Both the position numbers and the translations under genes were made by a program. A stretch of DNA of 12,726 nucleotides from Candidatus Aminicenantota bacterium (GTDB lineage: Bacteria > Acidobacteriota > Aminicenantia > Aminicenantales > JAFGAV01), in the NCBI GenBank assembly GCA_016867615.1, contig VGJG01000017.1:1-12726 (forward strand), given 5' to 3'. The notes under the pieces were generated by a model. The model worked only from the letters and a program-made list of their open reading frames with translations, was not told where the DNA came from and ran no database searches. Shown piece by piece: positions 7,059-12,726 of the stretch (positions are counted from its first letter, which is position 1; each line of letters opens with the position of its first letter).

Positions 7059-8237
7059 TCAAGCCCTTCTCTCCCCCACCGAGAGTGTCTCCAGGCGGTG
7101 GAGGGGCATCAGCCCTGACCGCGCCAGATCCGGGGTCGGAAACGACGCCTCGTCGGGCTTGTCCGACAGCCCGAAGAGCAGGACGCCGCGCTCCCGCAGA
7201 CGATGGGCCGCCCGCCGCACCTCCTCGGTGACGAAGATCCGCCGCTCGAGCGCGGCGGCAAGGTCTCCGGCGGGGAGGGCGCAGAACCGCTCCGCCGTCG
7301 CCCGGTACTCCTCGAGACGGAACGCCTTGAAGGGCGTCGGGTCTCCCGCCAGCGCGCCGCTCCTGACATCGTCATGGATGCGGTCGAGGCCCGCGCCAAG
7401 GAGCAGATCGCGGCGATCGTGGACGCGTTCGATGAAGTCGCGGAAACAACGCAAGTCCCCGCGGCGGACCTCGTGCAGGAGGCCTTCGGGGGAATACAGG
7501 CCCGCTCCCACGGCGAGGCAGACATAGGCCAGGCAGTCCTGGTTGTCGGCGGTGAAGGCATGGAACTCCGTATGCTTCAACGCGTCATGGGTGGCTTGGA
7601 AGGCCGCCGCGGAAAAATTCCTGATCCGGAAGCCGTCCGCGACCCGGCGCATGGCCTCGACCCGCGCCCCGTCTATCGGACGGTCGTTCCGGCCGCGGGC
7701 GCCGACCGAGGTCTTGTCGATGTCCACGACAAGGACCGTCCTCTCGTCCAGGGCGAACCGCTCCCTTTTCTCGAGCCGATCCAGGTATTCGTCGAGGGCG
7801 GACCAGCGATTGGCGCTGCACACGAAGCCCTCCGTTTTCAGGCGGAGCGGCGCTCCGCACTCATCCCTGCCGATAAACGCCCGACCCGCCCATCCTCCTC
7901 CCTCGCACAGATGGGCGAACGCCGCGCCGTCGCTGAGGCGCGCATCGCCTATCAAGATCAAACGCTCGAGGGGCGTTCCGGGCAGGTCGAGGGCGCGGGC
8001 GCGGCGGAGGATCTCGGCGACGGCGCGGCCGTATCCGGGGTCGACTTTGCGCGGCGGCGCTCCGTCTCCGATGCCGAGATGCGGCCGAAGCGCGTCGAGC
8101 GGCGGCAGACGCGGGTCCGCCGGGACGAGGCTGCGGTAAATCACGAAATCTCCCAGGAAATCGGAGAGCGAGGCCGTCCCGAAAACCGCGCATGATTCCT
8201 CCGTCTTCTCGGGAAGAGCTCGGCGGGTTCGAGACAC
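7059..8237 (-). CDS. HAD-like protein of unknown function, last gene of the aspartate-family operon
   Basis: This 392-residue protein is apparently cytosolic, with no signal peptide. VLVVDIDKTSVGARGR (168-183) looks like HAD motif I: a hydrophobic strand then DxDKT, with Asp172 as putative nucleophile. GVLLFGLSDKPDEAS (351-365) resembles HAD motif II/III (strand, Ser358, Lys360). No acidic motif IV follows, because only 27 residues remain after it; the only Asp-Asp after motif I (RIHDDVRSG, 287-295) comes before the SDKP segment. The N-terminal part has LILIGDARLSDGAAF (93-107). I do not recognise a named family. The GTG start at 8237 has an AGGGGAG site about 6 nt upstream and lies 12 bp after the asd stop, so it belongs to the operon. 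It could be a phosphatase or phosphotransferase of the pathway, but this is unproven. It converges with the sulfatase-like gene with a gap of 15 bp. Confidence 0.7.
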   Translation of the reverse strand: MSRTRRALPEKTEESCAVFGTASLSDFLGDFVIYRSLVPADPRLPPLDALRPHLGIGDGAPPRKVDPGYGRAVAEILRRARALDLPGTPLERLILIGDARLSDGAAFAHLCEGGGWAGRAFIGRDECGAPLRLKTEGFVCSANRWSALDEYLDRLEKRERFALDERTVLVVDIDKTSVGARGRNDRPIDGARVEAMRRVADGFRIRNFSAAAFQATHDALKHTEFHAFTADNQDCLAYVCLAVGAGLYSPEGLLHEVRRGDLRCFRDFIERVHDRRDLLLGAGLDRIHDDVRSGALAGDPTPFKAFRLEEYRATAERFCALPAGDLAAALERRIFVTEEVRRAAHRLRERGVLLFGLSDKPDEASFPTPDLARSGLMPLHRLETLSVGERRA

Positions 8238-8249
8238 AGTCCGCTCCCC

Positions 8250-9299
8250 TTAAGCGAGCCACCCGCGGGCGAGGAGCAGTTCGCCGATGTGGACCGTGCC
8301 CCCCGCCGCGCCGCGCACGGTATTGTGGCCCAGAAGCACGAGCTTGACGTGGAACGCAGGGCACGGCCTCACGCGGCCCACGACGACCGCCATACCTCCG
8401 CCCTCGTCCCGGTCGCGAAGCGGCTGGGGCCGGTCGTCCTCGCGGCGGACGACGACGGGCCGCGGAGGAGAGGAGGGCAGGCCGGAGGCATCGGGACCGG
8501 CCCGAAACGCCTCGAGGGCGGCCACGACCTCCTCGACCCGAGGCCGGCGCTCGAACTCCAGCGAGACGCACCCGGTGTGTCCGTCGCGCACGCCGACGCG
8601 GTTGCACTGGGCGCTCAGGATGAACTGCGCCTCTTCGACCCGGCCTTCACGGAGCGTTCCGAGAAGCTTGCGCGGCTCCCGCTCGACCTTCTCTTCCTCG
8701 CCCGCGATATGGGGGATGATGTTGTCCAAGATGTCCGGCGCCGGCACTCCGGGATACCCGGCCCCGGAAACGGCCTGCATGGTGACAACGCTCACCCGGC
8801 GCAGGCCGAACGCTTCCGACAGGGGCTTGAGGACCAGACTGAGCGGGGCCGCCGAGCAGTTGGGGTTGGCGGCGATGAACCCCCGCCCCCCGCGCCGCCT
8901 CCTCTGCTCGCCGATGAGGTCCGCGTGTCCGGCGTTGACCTCGGGCACGAGGAGCGGCACGTTGGGGTCGAGACGGTGCGCGGAGGCATTGGAGCAGACG
9001 GCGCAACCCTCCGCCGCCAGCCGCTCCTCGAGCGGCCCGGCCACGTCGGCCGGCAGGGCGGAAAAAACGAGGCGGCAGGCGGGTACTGCCTCGAGCGGCG
9101 CGATGACCAGACGGCGAACAGAGGCGGGCATGGCCGCGGGGAGCAGCCAATGACAAGCGTCTGCGTACCTCGCCCCCGCGGAGCGGCCGGAGGCGGCCAG
9201 GGCCGTCACCTCGAACCAGGGGTGATCGGCCAGGAGCAGGGCGAGGCGCTGCCCCACCGTGCCCGTGGCGCCCAGGATGCCGACCGGGATCTTCTTCAC
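8250..9299 (-). CDS. asd: Aspartate-semialdehyde dehydrogenase (archaeal/fungal-type)
   Basis: This 349-residue enzyme reduces aspartyl-4-phosphate with NADPH to aspartate-4-semialdehyde, the branch intermediate for Lys, Thr and Met. The Rossmann nucleotide motif GILGATGTVGQR (8-19) is followed by SNASAHRLDPNVPLLVPEVN (103-122). The catalytic Cys148 is in AANPNCSAAPL and the catalytic His241 is in RDGHTGCVS. HNTVRGAAGG (325-334) is the conserved C-terminal loop. Sequence style and length follow the archaeal/fungal group rather than the E. coli type. I chose the GTG at 9299 because the protein begins right at the Rossmann strand, a GGAGG sits 7 nt upstream (9307-9311), and GTGA overlaps the lysC stop. 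The frame stays open upstream to 9476 but that part only shadows lysC. The 4-bp overlap implies coupled translation with the kinase, the preceding step. Confidence 0.93.
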   Translation of the reverse strand: MKKIPVGILGATGTVGQRLALLLADHPWFEVTALAASGRSAGARYADACHWLLPAAMPASVRRLVIAPLEAVPACRLVFSALPADVAGPLEERLAAEGCAVCSNASAHRLDPNVPLLVPEVNAGHADLIGEQRRRRGGRGFIAANPNCSAAPLSLVLKPLSEAFGLRRVSVVTMQAVSGAGYPGVPAPDILDNIIPHIAGEEEKVEREPRKLLGTLREGRVEEAQFILSAQCNRVGVRDGHTGCVSLEFERRPRVEEVVAALEAFRAGPDASGLPSSPPRPVVVRREDDRPQPLRDRDEGGGMAVVVGRVRPCPAFHVKLVLLGHNTVRGAAGGTVHIGELLLARGWLA

Positions 9300-10720
9300 C
9301 GCTCCGCCTCCAGCCCCAGCTCGCGATGCAGGAAGCGGACGGCCGCGGCCGTCTCGGCCTCGGGAATGCAGAAGGACACGCCGGTCTCCCCGGATTCCTG
9401 GGCCACGGCGATGACCCGCGTCCCGAGACCGCCCAGGGCGGCGAAGGCGTGGGAGACGAGGCCCTTGCCGTTCCACTCCGACCCACCCGCGACCGACACC
9501 GTGGCCACCCGCTCCTTAACGTCAAGTCGGACGCCGGCCGGCTCCCCCCCGCCCGAGAATTCCCTCCCCAGGGTTTTGAGGCAGTGCGCGCCGTCCCGGT
9601 CGCGCACGACCAGGTTCAAATTGTGCTCGGAATAAGATTGCGAAAACATCAGCACCTCGATGCCGGCTTCACACAGGCTGCGCAGGGCGCGCGCGGCGAA
9701 TCCCGGCGTCCAGGAATCGCCGCCCGCCCCGACGACCACGAGGTTCAGGCCGGTCGTGGAGATGATGGCCGGACGGTGCGCCCGACCCCGGTCCGGCTTC
9801 TCGACGATGAGGGTTCCGGGATGGGAGGGGTTGAAGCTGTTGACGATGCGCAGCGGAATGCGGCTCTCGGCCAGGGGCCGTATGGTTTTGGGATGGAGCA
9901 CGTCCGCGCCGTAGTGCGCCAGGGCCGAGGCTTCGGCGTAAGAGAGTTCCGAGAGCGTCCGGGCGCCGGGAACGATGTTCGGGTCCGCGGTCAGGATGCC
10001 GTCCACGTCGCTCCAGATCCAGACCTCGGCGGCGCCGAGCGCCGCGCCGATCACGGCCGCCGAGAAGTCGCTCCCGCCGCGGCCCAGGGTGGTGACAACG
10101 CCGCCTTCCGTCGCGGCGACGTAGCCGGTGACGACCGGCAGAACGCCCTTCTCCAGAAGCGGCCGGACCTTCTCCTCGAGCCTGCGGCGCGTGGGTTCCC
10201 TGAAAGGGGAAGCGGCGCCGAAGCGGTCGTCGGTGACGATCAGTCCGGCGGCCGAGAGGGCCCGACTCCGGATGCCGCGCCCTCGGAGCGCTGCGGCGAG
10301 GATCGCGGCCGCCAAGGGCTCTCCGAACGAAGACGCGGCGTCCAGACCGCGGGCGGTCAGCTCTCCGAGCAGGGCGATGCTCCGGCAGAGCCTCTCGAGC
10401 TCATGCAGGCGGTCCTCGATGAGCCCGCAGAGGGAAACCCGCTCCGCGCCCGCGGGCAGGAGGACCTCCGCCGCCTCGAGGTGGCGGGCGAGAAGCTCGG
10501 TCTTGATTTCCCGGCAGAGGTCGTCCCGGCCCTCGGCCGCGGCGCGGGCGCCGGCGACGAGACGGCTGGTGACCCCGCTCATGGCCGAGACGACGACGAC
10601 CGTCTCGGCGGGCGCCGCGCCGTCCGCAAACCGGCCGTGATGCGCAGCGACGATGTCTGCCGCGCGCTCGAAACGCTCGGCGCTGCCCAACGACGTTCCC
10701 CCGAACTTATGAACGATCAT
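9296..10720 (-). CDS. lysC: Aspartate kinase, monofunctional, with two ACT domains
   Basis: This 474-residue enzyme phosphorylates aspartate to aspartyl-4-phosphate, the first committed step of the Lys/Thr/Met pathway. KFGGTS at 5-10 is the ATP/substrate signature, SSFGE at 130-134 binds aspartate, [11 protein letters not shown] at 211-221 and [12 protein letters not shown] at 236-247 are kinase-core motifs. The C-terminal third holds two ACT domains, one with [14 protein letters not shown] (359-372) and one with [18 protein letters not shown] (433-450). Feedback inhibition by Lys, Thr or both is therefore expected, though specificity cannot be read from the sequence. There is no homoserine dehydrogenase fusion. 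ATG at 10720 is preceded by AGGAGA with 6 nt spacing, 28 bp after the cystathionine synthase stop. The stop overlaps the asd start. Confidence 0.96.
   Translation of the reverse strand: MIVHKFGGTSLGSAERFERAADIVAAHHGRFADGAAPAETVVVVSAMSGVTSRLVAGARAAAEGRDDLCREIKTELLARHLEAAEVLLPAGAERVSLCGLIEDRLHELERLCRSIALLGELTARGLDAASSFGEPLAAAILAAALRGRGIRSRALSAAGLIVTDDRFGAASPFREPTRRRLEEKVRPLLEKGVLPVVTGYVAATEGGVVTTLGRGGSDFSAAVIGAALGAAEVWIWSDVDGILTADPNIVPGARTLSELSYAEASALAHYGADVLHPKTIRPLAESRIPLRIVNSFNPSHPGTLIVEKPDRGRAHRPAIISTTGLNLVVVGAGGDSWTPGFAARALRSLCEAGIEVLMFSQSYSEHNLNLVVRDRDGAHCLKTLGREFSGGGEPAGVRLDVKERVATVSVAGGSEWNGKGLVSHAFAALGGLGTRVIAVAQESGETGVSFCIPEAETAAAVRFLHRELGLEAER
9307..9311 (-). promoter_or_regulatory. 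Shine-Dalgarno site fixing the asd GTG start
   Basis: GGAGG on the minus strand, inside the last codons of lysC, lies 7 nt before the GTG at 9299. It supports the short form of asd and coupled translation. Confidence 0.65.
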
Positions 10721-10748
10721 GACGGTTCTCCTGATTTTTCAGCCCGCT

Positions 10749-11960
10749 TCAGAATTCCAGGGCCTGTTTCAAATCGGCGATGATGTCCTCCGCGTCCTCG
10801 ACGCCGAGGGCGTAGCGCACGAGGTTGTCGGCGATGCCGGATCGGCGGCGCTTCTCCGGGTCGGTCGAGAGGAAGAGCGCCTGTTGCTGGACGACGCTCT
10901 CCACACCGCCCAGCGTCGGGCCGATGTAGGGCAGACGGAGGCGGTCTATGAAAAGGGACGTCCATTCCAGGCCGCCCCGGACCTCGAAGCTGATGACGCC
11001 GCCGAAGCCGGTCATCAGGCGGCGGGCCGTTTCGTGGTCGGGATGGGAGGGAAGACCGGGATAGTAGACCCGGGAGACCGACGGATGGGACTCCAGGAAG
11101 GAGGCGACGCGCAGGCCGGTTTCGTTCTGGCGGCGGACGCGCAGGTCGAGCGTCTTCAGGCCGCGGAGCAAAAGGTAAGCGTCGTGCGGGCTGCCGACGC
11201 CGCCCAGAACCCCTTGCGCTTCCTCGAGGCGCGAGGCGAGCGCCGCGGGAGCGACGACGACGCCGGCGAGGAGGTCGTTGTGCCCTCCCAGGTATTTCGT
11301 GGCGCTGTGGAAGACGAGGTCCAGGCCGTGCTCGAGCGGCCTCAGGTTGACGGGCGTGGCGAACGTGGCGTCCGCGGCGCCGAGCAGCCCGCGCTTTTTG
11401 GCGAACGCGGACAGGAGGTCGAGGTCGGCGACGCTCAGGGTGGGGTTCGAGGGAGCCTCGGTATAGATGAGGCGCGTCGCGGGCCGGACGGCCGCCTCCC
11501 AGGAGGCCGGGTCGTCGTGGGGGACGAAGGTCGCCTCCACGCCGAAACGCGGCAGGAAGGCCTCGGCGAATTCGCGCGTGCGGCGGTACACGCCGCCGGC
11601 CACGATGAGGTGATCGCCCCAACCGAGGATCGCGAGCAGAGACGTCGTGACGGCGCACATGCCGCTGGCGAAGAGCAGCGCCCGCTCCCCTCCCTCCAGG
11701 GCGGCCAGCTTCCCCTCCGCCGCGCTCCGGGTGGGGTTTGAGTAGCGCCCGTATTCGTGGCGCAGCTCCGCGGCTCCGGCTTCCTTGCGCTTCATGAACT
11801 CCATGACCTCGGCCGTGTTCTCGAAGGTGTATGCCGACGTCTGGACGACGGGCGTCGTCAGGGCGGCATAGGGCTTGCGCCGCGCCTCGCCGGCGTGCAC
11901 GGCCGCCGTCCCGCGCAAGACCGAGCCCTCGCCATTCAAGTTTCCGTTCCGTTCTTTCAT
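10749..11960 (-). CDS. metB: Cystathionine gamma-synthase family PLP enzyme, plant-CGS-like
   Basis: This 403-residue PLP enzyme of the Cys/Met metabolism family would join an activated homoserine to cysteine (or sulfide) on the methionine branch. YGRYSNPTR (70-78) contributes phosphate binding, LLFASGMCAVTTSL (95-108) is the cofactor loop, and LVFHSATKYLGGHND (215-229) carries the PLP lysine Lys222. The cofactor-ring Asp is in ADATFATP (196-203), where most relatives have DNTFATP. Segments HEYGRYSNPT, RVYYPGLPSHP, MTGFGGVISFEV and DNLVRYALGVED are, from memory, closest to plant cystathionine gamma-synthase, so the activated homoserine could be the phospho-, succinyl- or acetyl-form. An O-acylhomoserine sulfhydrylase is the main alternative. 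ATG 11960 has GGAGG 6 nt upstream; the TTG at 11966 abuts that site and is unlikely. It is the first gene of the operon, behind a long structured leader. Confidence 0.85.
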   Translation of the reverse strand: MKERNGNLNGEGSVLRGTAAVHAGEARRKPYAALTTPVVQTSAYTFENTAEVMEFMKRKEAGAAELRHEYGRYSNPTRSAAEGKLAALEGGERALLFASGMCAVTTSLLAILGWGDHLIVAGGVYRRTREFAEAFLPRFGVEATFVPHDDPASWEAAVRPATRLIYTEAPSNPTLSVADLDLLSAFAKKRGLLGAADATFATPVNLRPLEHGLDLVFHSATKYLGGHNDLLAGVVVAPAALASRLEEAQGVLGGVGSPHDAYLLLRGLKTLDLRVRRQNETGLRVASFLESHPSVSRVYYPGLPSHPDHETARRLMTGFGGVISFEVRGGLEWTSLFIDRLRLPYIGPTLGGVESVVQQQALFLSTDPEKRRRSGIADNLVRYALGVEDAEDIIADLKQALEF

Positions 11961-11966
11961 GAACAA

Positions 11967-11971
11967 CCTCC
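11967..11971 (-). promoter_or_regulatory. Shine-Dalgarno site fixing the metB start
   Basis: GGAGG on the minus strand lies 6 nt before the ATG at 11960. Being complementary to CCTCC in the terminator stem, it could also be masked when that stem is rearranged. Confidence 0.75.
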
Positions 11972-11983
11972 AAAAACAAACAT

Positions 11984-12008
11984 AAAAAAAGCCTCCGACA
12001 AGGAGGCC
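11984..12008 (-). terminator. Intrinsic terminator inside the operon leader
   Basis: On the minus strand GCCTCC-TTGTC-GGAGGC forms a 6-bp GC-rich stem followed at once by seven T residues (11990-11984). It lies upstream of the metB ribosome binding site, 24 bp before the start codon. It cannot serve the upstream gene alone because a promoter lies between them, so conditional readthrough (attenuation) is the likely purpose. Confidence 0.75.
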
Positions 12009-12087
12009 GAAACCTAAGATGGGTTGATAAATTCTCGGGGTGGGGACCTCCCCGTCACCGACACTCCCGGCCCGGCGGCCGGGAGCT

Positions 12088-12138
12088 TCACATTATCATG
12101 CGGCCTGTGTCGGTGCGGTGAGGCGTTGGGCGTGACAT
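12088..12138 (-). CDS. Possible 16-residue leader peptide ending Met-Ile-Met
   Basis: Within the predicted leader RNA a frame opens at ATG 12138 and stops at TGA 12090-12088, encoding MSRPTPHRTDTGRMIM. Three Thr, three Met and one Ile in 16 codons are end products of the aspartate pathway, and the stop codon falls in the small hairpin of the three-way junction. No convincing Shine-Dalgarno site precedes it, so translation is doubtful. It could be a chance frame. Confidence 0.2.
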   Translation of the reverse strand: MSRPTPHRTDTGRMIM

Positions 12139-12170
12139 CGTTCTGATATCTTTCTTTTTTTCCGGCGGAG

Positions 12171-12205
12171 AATCTATCACGGAAGCGCGCGGGTTGTCAA
12201 CAACC
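12171..12205 (-). promoter_or_regulatory. Predicted operon promoter with palindrome over the -35 box
   Basis: The minus strand has a perfect TTGACA (12200-12195), an 18-nt spacer and TAGATT (12176-12171, 4 of 6). The start would be near 12164. The -35 box lies inside GGTTGT-TG-ACAACC (12205-12192), a perfect 6-bp inverted repeat with a 2-nt centre, which is operator-like. It begins directly after the stop of the upstream gene. Confidence 0.55.
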
Positions 12206-12726
12206 TCATCTGTTTTCTTTGACCACGCGGAACCCGGTGCATCCAGGACTCGCGGGCCGGGGGGCGGCCGCCGGGTCTGCGGGACGGTCGGCGCTGCCGC
12301 CGAGCGTCTTGGCCGCGCCGTCGCGGCCCAGCACCCATTCGGCGACGTTGCCCCCGAGATCATAAAGAAGCTCCTCGCCCTCGTCGCCCCGGCCCTGGAA
12401 GCTCCCGACCTCCCTGAGCAGGGCGTCCGCCCCGCCGAGCTTTTCGAACTCCGCCTCCAGGCGGCGCGCGTCGTCCGGGTTCAGGGAATAACCGGCCCAA
12501 GAGTCGAGCGTATTTTCTTCCTCGCCTTTTGAGCCGAGGGATGCAAACTCGTCCTCGGTCGGCAGCCGCCAGGAGCTCCCCGTAAGATTCGATAACCAGG
12601 CGAGGTACGCTTTGGCCTTGTCGAAGGTGATTCCGTTGGCGGGATGATTCTCCGTTCCGGGCGGAATGTCATAAAGGGGGTCGAAGGCGGCATACTGGGC
12701 GCGCGTCACCTCGAAACGTCCGATTT
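12206..12726 (-). CDS. C-terminal part of a formylglycine-generating-enzyme-like (SUMF1/PvdO) domain protein
   Basis: The gene enters from the right edge on the minus strand; about 172 codons are visible, and the beginning is outside the window. The visible part has the usual order: RFEVTRAQYAAF, HPANGITFDKAKAYLAWL, SSWRLPTEDEFASLG, DLGGNVAEWVLG and GFRVVKE near the end. These are hallmarks of the FGE-sulfatase fold. The segment after LGGS is short and carries a single Cys (SPGCTGF). The Cys pair that FGE uses to oxidise sulfatase cysteines is not seen, so this is more likely a non-FGE member or a binding domain. An upstream GTG at 12709 is internal to the domain and not the true start. What precedes the domain (signal, kinase or other part) cannot be seen. 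Confidence 0.8.
   Translation of the reverse strand, partial: IGRFEVTRAQYAAFDPLYDIPPGTENHPANGITFDKAKAYLAWLSNLTGSSWRLPTEDEFASLGSKGEEENTLDSWAGYSLNPDDARRLEAEFEKLGGADALLREVGSFQGRGDEGEELLYDLGGNVAEWVLGRDGAAKTLGGSADRPADPAAAPRPASPGCTGFRVVKENR

Larger units (their letters stand above)
11961..12164 (-). promoter_or_regulatory. Structured 5' leader of the metB-lysC-asd operon, candidate riboswitch/attenuator of unknown class
   Basis: The predicted leader is about 200 nt. Read on the minus strand, an 8-bp helix CACCGACA/TGTCGGTG (12115-12108 with 12063-12056) closes a three-way junction. Inside are a hairpin CGCAT-GATA-ATGTG (12101-12088 region) and a long 9-bp hairpin CTCCCGGCC-GCCG-GGCCGGGAG (12085-12064). 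A GGGG-rich hairpin (12054-12036) and a weak hairpin AACCCATCTTAGGTT follow, then an intrinsic terminator right before the ribosome binding site. GGAGGTC at 12051-12045 can pair over 7 positions (one G-U) with GGCCTCC at 12008-12002, the 5' arm of the terminator, giving a plausible antiterminator. I do not find the core consensus of SAM-I, T-box, lysine or cobalamin elements. A regulatory role is inference from structure and location; the ligand is unknown. Confidence 0.6.

Noticed and set aside
9300..9476. N-terminal extension of asd to 9476
   Set aside because: It shadows lysC; the Rossmann fold begins at the GTG at 9299, which has a GGAGG upstream.
8289..10783. Two long plus-strand frames (448 and 485 codons)
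   Set aside because: Both are mirror frames of asd and lysC, which are unmistakable on the minus strand.
10717..11979. Minus-strand frame of 420 codons overlapping the cystathionine synthase
   Set aside because: It is a frame-shifted shadow of the same strand. Its product is Arg/Pro-rich and without motifs, while the other frame has the full PLP-enzyme set.
11961..12164. Assigning the leader to the SAM-I (S-box) or T-box class
   Set aside because: The S-box core (AGAG...GGAGGGA, GGCCCNAUGAA, GCAACC) and the T-box UGGNACCGCG-type bulge are not present as far as I can read.
1..12726. CRISPR array, tRNA or rRNA genes, insertion sequences, prophage genes
   Set aside because: No regularly spaced repeats, no transposase or integrase motifs, and no tRNA-like cloverleaf were noticed. 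Gaps between genes are mostly too short to hide one.

Overview
The window is high-GC bacterial chromosome, densely packed, with nine protein-coding genes (two cut by the window edges). Several genes point to an envelope with an outer membrane: a small beta-barrel protein ending in phenylalanine and four exported or anchored enzymes. The gene styles (paired M16 peptidases, a short barrel with the 'FREIYGPG' and 'CPMKPADF' segments, a sulfatase ending in 'SLGYIR') remind me most of Acidobacteriota, and in particular of the candidate phylum Aminicenantes. That placement is inference from memory, not a search result.

Layout. (1) Positions 1-149: the last 48 codons of an unrecognised plus-strand gene. 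(2) Positions 214-5466, all minus strand: an envelope block, read from right to left. It holds a zinc M16 peptidase, a partner M16 protein lacking the zinc site and joined to it by an ATGA overlap, a secreted HExxHxxGxxH metalloprotease with C-terminal beta domains, and an 8-to-10-strand-sized outer-membrane barrel. (3) Positions 5643-7043, plus strand: an anchored sulfatase/alkaline-phosphatase superfamily enzyme with Thr where sulfatases carry the formylglycine Cys. It is divergent from the M16 pair across 176 bp with recognisable promoters on both sides. (4) Positions 7059-11960, minus strand: an amino-acid operon in the order cystathionine gamma-synthase, aspartate kinase, aspartate-semialdehyde dehydrogenase, HAD-like protein of unknown function. 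(5) Positions 12206-12726, minus strand: the C-terminal part of a formylglycine-generating-enzyme-like (SUMF1/PvdO) domain protein.

The amino-acid operon makes functional sense. Aspartate kinase and aspartate-semialdehyde dehydrogenase carry out the first two steps from aspartate towards Lys, Thr and Met, and cystathionine gamma-synthase is on the Met branch. No homoserine dehydrogenase or homoserine-activating enzyme is in the window.

The most interesting non-coding element is the roughly 200-nt leader of this operon. It has a consensus -35 box inside a 14-bp palindrome, a predicted three-way-junction RNA, an intrinsic terminator just before the first ribosome binding site, and an upstream segment able to compete with the terminator stem. 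I cannot match it to SAM-I, lysine, T-box or cobalamin consensus. It is therefore a candidate undescribed riboswitch or attenuator. A 16-codon reading frame ending Met-Ile-Met in the same leader gives an alternative, translation-based model. I saw no tRNA, rRNA, CRISPR array, insertion sequence or phage gene.
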